DNA of 9,582 nt from an uncultured Bacteroidales bacterium. GTDB taxonomy: Bacteria > Bacteroidota > Bacteroidia > Bacteroidales > ML635J-15. The stretch is taken from assembly GCA_905233405.1 (NCBI GenBank), contig CAJOEG010000048.1, positions 1-9,582 on the forward strand, in the 5' to 3' direction. Shown here in pieces: positions 6,828 to 9,582 of the stretch. Each line of letters opens with the position of its first letter. Positions within the stretch are counted from its first letter, which is position 1. The notes under the pieces are model-generated. The model did no database searches. It saw only the letters and a program-made list of their open reading frames with translations, and had not been told where the DNA came from. The position numbers and the translations under genes are program-made.

Positions 6828-6867
6828 CTTTAATGACAGATTTAGTCTTATTGCTACATAGCTAACA

Positions 6868-7740
6868 TTAGTATGCTAATCCTTTCTCCTTTTCAATTTC
6901 TTCCTTGTAGTGGTTATAAACCTCGTATGCAATGTCGTTTACCTTGCCGATATAAAATCTTTCCCTGCCAAGACCCACAACCCAGCGTATTCCGTTCACA
7001 GGGTCGGCAAGAAACATACCGTCAACAACCTTTAACTTGCTGCTATTAACCGTCGACTGATAAATCTCCATTCCTAACTTGCGATTTGCAATCTGCATTA
7101 TCCTTGACGAGAATACAGCGTTGATGGAAACATTTTCAGGGTCGGAGGCATAAATTAACGAATTGTCTTTCAGGAAGAAAATGTCGGAATACAAGCTTCG
7201 TCTGTAATTACCGTCGTTATCGGTTACGATTAGGTCGTCCAATTCGTTTTCTGCCAATATCTTACTACAGATAAGGTCGTAGGAAAAGTTAGGATTTGAT
7301 ATTCCGATACTTAATTGTAACGCATCAAAAATGTCGGTAAAGATTCCGTCCTTGTTGATGCTGTAGAATTCGTGGGGCAGACTTTCAACCGATACCAATG
7401 TCGAAAATGTGTTTGTATCGGCCAATTTTTTTATGCCGTTGCTGTTACGGAAAAAAGTTATTGTTGCACAGAATTCCTTGTAAATACGGTTCTTTCTCAA
7501 CAGAAGCATTAAGTCGTTGGCAAAAATCTTAGCCTTGAACGAATCGTCAGTTTCCATACCAACCGACTCCAACATTTTGCATATGCACTGGAAATAATTC
7601 TTGAAATCATACACTATGCACGAATTTCCGCGAAGTTGCACGGTAAACGAGTCGCCCCACAGAAAACCACGGTTGTCGTAGTTCAGGCAAGCACTGTCCG
7701 ATGGCATTATTTTTCCGTTGAGCATTATGTGTCGTGACAT
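6868..7740 (-). CDS. Aminotransferase class IV-fold protein, probably lacking the PLP lysine
   Basis: A 290-residue protein of the branched-chain aminotransferase / aminodeoxychorismate lyase fold. The N-terminal domain is recognisable: MLNGKIMPSDSACLNYDNRGF with NRGFLWGDSF at 23-32, the usual start of class IV enzymes. In my gapless comparison with flavobacterial class IV proteins and PabC, the position of the Schiff-base lysine (LKT.N) is S148 in ISNPNFSYD. The pyridine-nitrogen glutamate (V.E..N.F) is R181 in NYRRSLYSDIF, and the G.xR phosphate-region motif (GIIR) reads AVFS. So it is likely not a PLP transaminase, and may have another role. The start overlaps the HAD stop by one base (TAATG), placing it third in the holA unit. 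Lysines nearby (K160) could in principle substitute, so the loss needs a structural check. Confidence 0.75.
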   Translation of the reverse strand: MSRHIMLNGKIMPSDSACLNYDNRGFLWGDSFTVQLRGNSCIVYDFKNYFQCICKMLESVGMETDDSFKAKIFANDLMLLLRKNRIYKEFCATITFFRNSNGIKKLADTNTFSTLVSVESLPHEFYSINKDGIFTDIFDALQLSIGISNPNFSYDLICSKILAENELDDLIVTDNDGNYRRSLYSDIFFLKDNSLIYASDPENVSINAVFSSRIMQIANRKLGMEIYQSTVNSSKLKVVDGMFLADPVNGIRWVVGLGRERFYIGKVNDIAYEVYNHYKEEIEKEKGLAY

Positions 7741-8226
7741 TATTCCGATGCTATTTGTTTGCAGATTTCAAGTATTCCAGAGTTTGGTTCAATGAGAATT
7801 CCCTTCACGCCAGCGCGTTCCGCGGCTTCTATGTCACGTTTGCCGTCGCCAATCATATACGATAGTGCAGGGTTGATGTCATACACAGCCATCGCTTTTT
7901 CTATCATCAGACTGTTTGGTTTACGACAAAGGCATTTGCTGATGGAATCGTGGTGGGGACAGAAGTAAAAATCGTCGATAGTTGCAGCAAAATCCAAGAG
8001 GTAATCGCATTTTTGAGCGCATTACCTCTACATCGGCTTCAGTGTAAAGACCTTTTGCTATTCCTCCTTGGTTGGAAATAACAATCACAAGAAATCCTGC
8101 ATCCTTCAGCACTTTTATTGATCTGCCAACATCTTGCAGTATTTCAAAATCCTCTACCTTTTCGCAGTAGTGACCGAGTTCACGGTTGATTACACCGTCC
8201 CTGTCGAGGAATACAGCCTTGTTCAT
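7740..8226 (-). pseudogene. HAD phosphatase (GmhB / HisB-N type) with a frameshift
   Basis: Two frames together make one HAD-IIIA phosphatase. This family removes the 7-phosphate from heptose bisphosphate (GmhB, for LPS core or S-layer sugars) or from histidinol phosphate (HisB-N). The first frame gives MNKAVFLDRDGVINRE (nucleophile pair D8/D10) and VISNQGGIAKG (S51), up to residue ~74. The second begins at LDFAATIDDFYFCPHH and carries the zinc-loop residues C..H ... CLC, the RKP lysine, and GDGKRD. Removing one base near 8005 joins them into 161 residues, reading MRYLLDFAAT across the junction, a normal family length. The start overlaps the holA stop (ATGA) and the end overlaps the next start (TAATG). 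As given the protein is broken; a sequencing or assembly error is a serious alternative. Substrate between the two activities is undecided. Confidence 0.87.
7997..8029. repeat. Imperfect palindrome at the HAD frameshift
   Basis: AGAGGTAAT (7997-8005) pairs perfectly with ATTACCTCT (8021-8029). The stem continues as CGC (8006-8008) with GCG (8017-8019), with C8020 bulged and an 8-base loop. The extra base that breaks the HAD frame falls in the left arm, at or near 8005. Confidence 0.7.
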
Positions 8227-9227
8227 AAGTGCATTATTTTGAATATCAATTCCTTGTAGATATCTCCTTCTTCGTATGTTCCGCCCATACCCTTGCTCTT
8301 TATGTCGGCATCGCGCAGAAATGAGACGATATTAACAATCTTTCCTGCAGGATATAACGAAGCCGCGCGTGTGTATTCCTCCACAAAGTAGGGACTGACA
8401 CCCAATTCGGCAGCAAGACCATTTTTGCTTTTATCCTTAGAGTAATGAACCTTCATAATGCGCATAAAGTAGTCGAAAATCTGCTTTATTGCCAGTCCGA
8501 TGTATGTACTTTTGGGATTTTTTGCGAAATAGTCGGTAATCTGATAGGCTTTCAACGCATTTTTTGTGCCTATCGCCTTTTGTAGTTCGAATATGTTGAA
8601 GTCGCGGTTGATACCGATGTTCTGTGCAACGGTTTTTCCATCAATTGGTGTCGTCTGGTCGCTGACAGCAGTCTTGAGTTTTTTCATTTCTCCATCCAGA
8701 CGCGACAGGTCTGCACCTATGTGCTCGTACATCATACGTTGTGCTTCGGGCGTGAGTGTGATTCCGTACGACTTTGCAAGACTCGACACCCACCTTATCA
8801 TTTCGTTTTCGTAGAGTTTCTTCGATTCGAGTACTGCTCCGATTTTTTCGGCTAGCTTTACAGCTTTGGTGCGCTTGTCAAGTTTTTGCGTATCTTTTAT
8901 TGCCAGGACGAGGATTGTGGATTTGAGCGGATTTTCGAAATACACATCAAGGTCGGCAAAAGGCTTCAGGTTCTGGGCTTCCTTGATGATTACTACCTGG
9001 TAGTTCGACATCATCGGGAAGCGCCGTGCAGCCTGTATGACGGTATTTATGCTGACGTCCTTGCCGTACATAATTGTCTGGTTGAACGCTTTTTCCGCTT
9101 CGGTCAGCACATTGTTGGCAATGTAGTCGATTATCTTGTCGATAAAGTACGACTCCTCGCCGTATAGCAGGTACACAGGCTTGTAAATCTTGTTCTTTAA
9201 ATCGTTTAGAATCTCGTCGTATGTCAT
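8223..9227 (-). CDS. holA: DNA polymerase III subunit delta
   Basis: A 334-residue HolA protein, the usual length. Delta is the clamp-loader subunit that opens the beta sliding clamp. The N-terminal segment KPVYLLYGEESYFIDKIIDYI (~16-36) is the family's degenerate nucleotide-fold start. It is followed by YGKDVSINTVIQAARRFPMMSNYQVVIIKEAQNLK, the typical 'rrlPf.s..rlvvvre...' segment. The middle holds GADLSRLDGEMKKL and the DFNIFELQKAIG region, and the C-terminal collar domain contains YIGLAIKQIFDYFMRI and a helix with GVSPYFVEEY. It starts with ATG at 9227, about 11 bases below the inferred transcription start, and overlaps the HAD gene by 4 bases (ATGA). It heads a three-gene leftward unit. 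Confidence 0.93.
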   Translation of the reverse strand: MTYDEILNDLKNKIYKPVYLLYGEESYFIDKIIDYIANNVLTEAEKAFNQTIMYGKDVSINTVIQAARRFPMMSNYQVVIIKEAQNLKPFADLDVYFENPLKSTILVLAIKDTQKLDKRTKAVKLAEKIGAVLESKKLYENEMIRWVSSLAKSYGITLTPEAQRMMYEHIGADLSRLDGEMKKLKTAVSDQTTPIDGKTVAQNIGINRDFNIFELQKAIGTKNALKAYQITDYFAKNPKSTYIGLAIKQIFDYFMRIMKVHYSKDKSKNGLAAELGVSPYFVEEYTRAASLYPAGKIVNIVSFLRDADIKSKGMGGTYEEGDIYKELIFKIMHL

Positions 9228-9244
9228 ACCGAAAAATTTCTGTG

Positions 9245-9274
9245 CAAAGGTACAATATATTTACGATTTGGCAA
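9245..9274 (-). promoter_or_regulatory. Bacteroidetes-type promoter for holA
   Basis: Read leftward: TTG (9274-9272), a 19-base spacer, then TACCTTTG (9252-9245). This fits the Bacteroidetes consensus TTTG-N19-21-TAnnTTTG for the primary sigma factor, with a full match at the -7 box. It lies 17 bases upstream of the holA ATG, so the expected transcript start near 9238 leaves a leader of about 11 bases. The match also supports the phylum assignment. Confidence 0.85.
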
Positions 9275-9334
9275 CGCCGAGCTAAAGGTTACGGATTACG
9301 ATTTTAGAATTAAAGAATGCCTACAATAGTCTTG

Positions 9335-9582
9335 TTACAGGTGTAACATTATCTCCTTGAACCAGTATGTGAATGTTTCTGGATTTTTTTCGATTTCTGA
9401 TTTAATTTCGTCCATTGATACCCAGCGGAAACCGTCGGCTTCGGTAGGGTCGGGCAGTGGAGTCCCATTCCATTTGCCAGTATATACGTGGTCTATTTCG
9501 TTTTCGGTGAGACCGTTATCGAACTTGGCGGTGTAGTGGAAGCTGAAGGCAAATTGCAGTTCGCAGTCGAAGCCCATTTCGT
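9335..9582 (-). CDS. idi: Isopentenyl-diphosphate delta-isomerase type I, C-terminal part (5' end outside window)
   Basis: The last ~82 residues of a type I IPP isomerase, a Nudix-fold cytoplasmic enzyme that interconverts IPP and DMAPP for isoprenoid (quinone, undecaprenyl) synthesis. At the right edge the frame reads ...EMGFDCELQFAFSFHY: the end of the Nudix box, then the F.Y.A strand. GLTENEIDHVYTGKW follows, with the catalytic ENE glutamates, then ADGFRWVSMDEI and PETFTYWFKEIMLHL, the normal C-terminus. The methionine at 9577 is internal: a Glu codon precedes it and the frame is open to the edge. The stop is 107 bases upstream of holA, which has its own promoter, so idi is a separate leftward unit. 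Confidence 0.9.
   Translation of the reverse strand, partial: EMGFDCELQFAFSFHYTAKFDNGLTENEIDHVYTGKWNGTPLPDPTEADGFRWVSMDEIKSEIEKNPETFTYWFKEIMLHL

Overview
The window looks like a chromosomal segment of a Bacteroidales/Bacteroidetes bacterium, probably host-associated (the habitat is a guess). The evidence is the protein repertoire (a zapA - 6S RNA - RNase Y block, a CstA/DUF4197 pair, holA), a near-perfect Bacteroidetes promoter (TTG-N19-TAccTTTG) in front of holA, moderate GC, and a lack of obvious Shine-Dalgarno sites. No phage, plasmid, transposase, CRISPR or tRNA signal was seen.

The left part (1-3348) reads rightward. It holds a small coiled-coil protein that may be a ZapB-like partner, then zapA. 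A ~177-nt structured RNA, best read as 6S RNA (ssrS), follows, then rny (RNase Y) and a WbpP/TviC-type UDP-N-acetylglucosamine 4-epimerase that overlaps the rny end by 11 bases. A strong bidirectional terminator at 3323-3347 closes this side.

The middle (3303-6867) reads leftward: ydfG-like dehydrogenase, a 192-bp nested palindromic repeat, cstA, then a DUF4197 lipoprotein gene split by an in-frame amber codon. An intergenic gap of 194 bp with a weak candidate promoter separates ydfG from the next unit.

The right part (6868-9582) also reads leftward. The 3' part of idi (IPP isomerase) enters from the right edge. A separate tightly packed unit follows: holA (DNA polymerase III delta), a GmhB/HisB-N-type HAD phosphatase gene with a frameshift, and an aminotransferase class IV-fold protein. 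The junctions are ATGA and TAATG overlaps, so these three are likely co-transcribed and translationally coupled.

There is no obvious new defence or mobile system. The most notable points are: an RNase Y whose HD domain has lost the usual AHHxE/D and GARPGARRE region while the rest of the protein is well conserved; an aminotransferase-IV protein in which both the PLP lysine and the PLP-nitrogen glutamate appear replaced; two broken genes (amber in DUF4197, frameshift in the HAD gene), the second sitting exactly in one arm of an imperfect palindrome; and the nested palindromic intergenic element. All family assignments are from memory of family sequences, with no database search.
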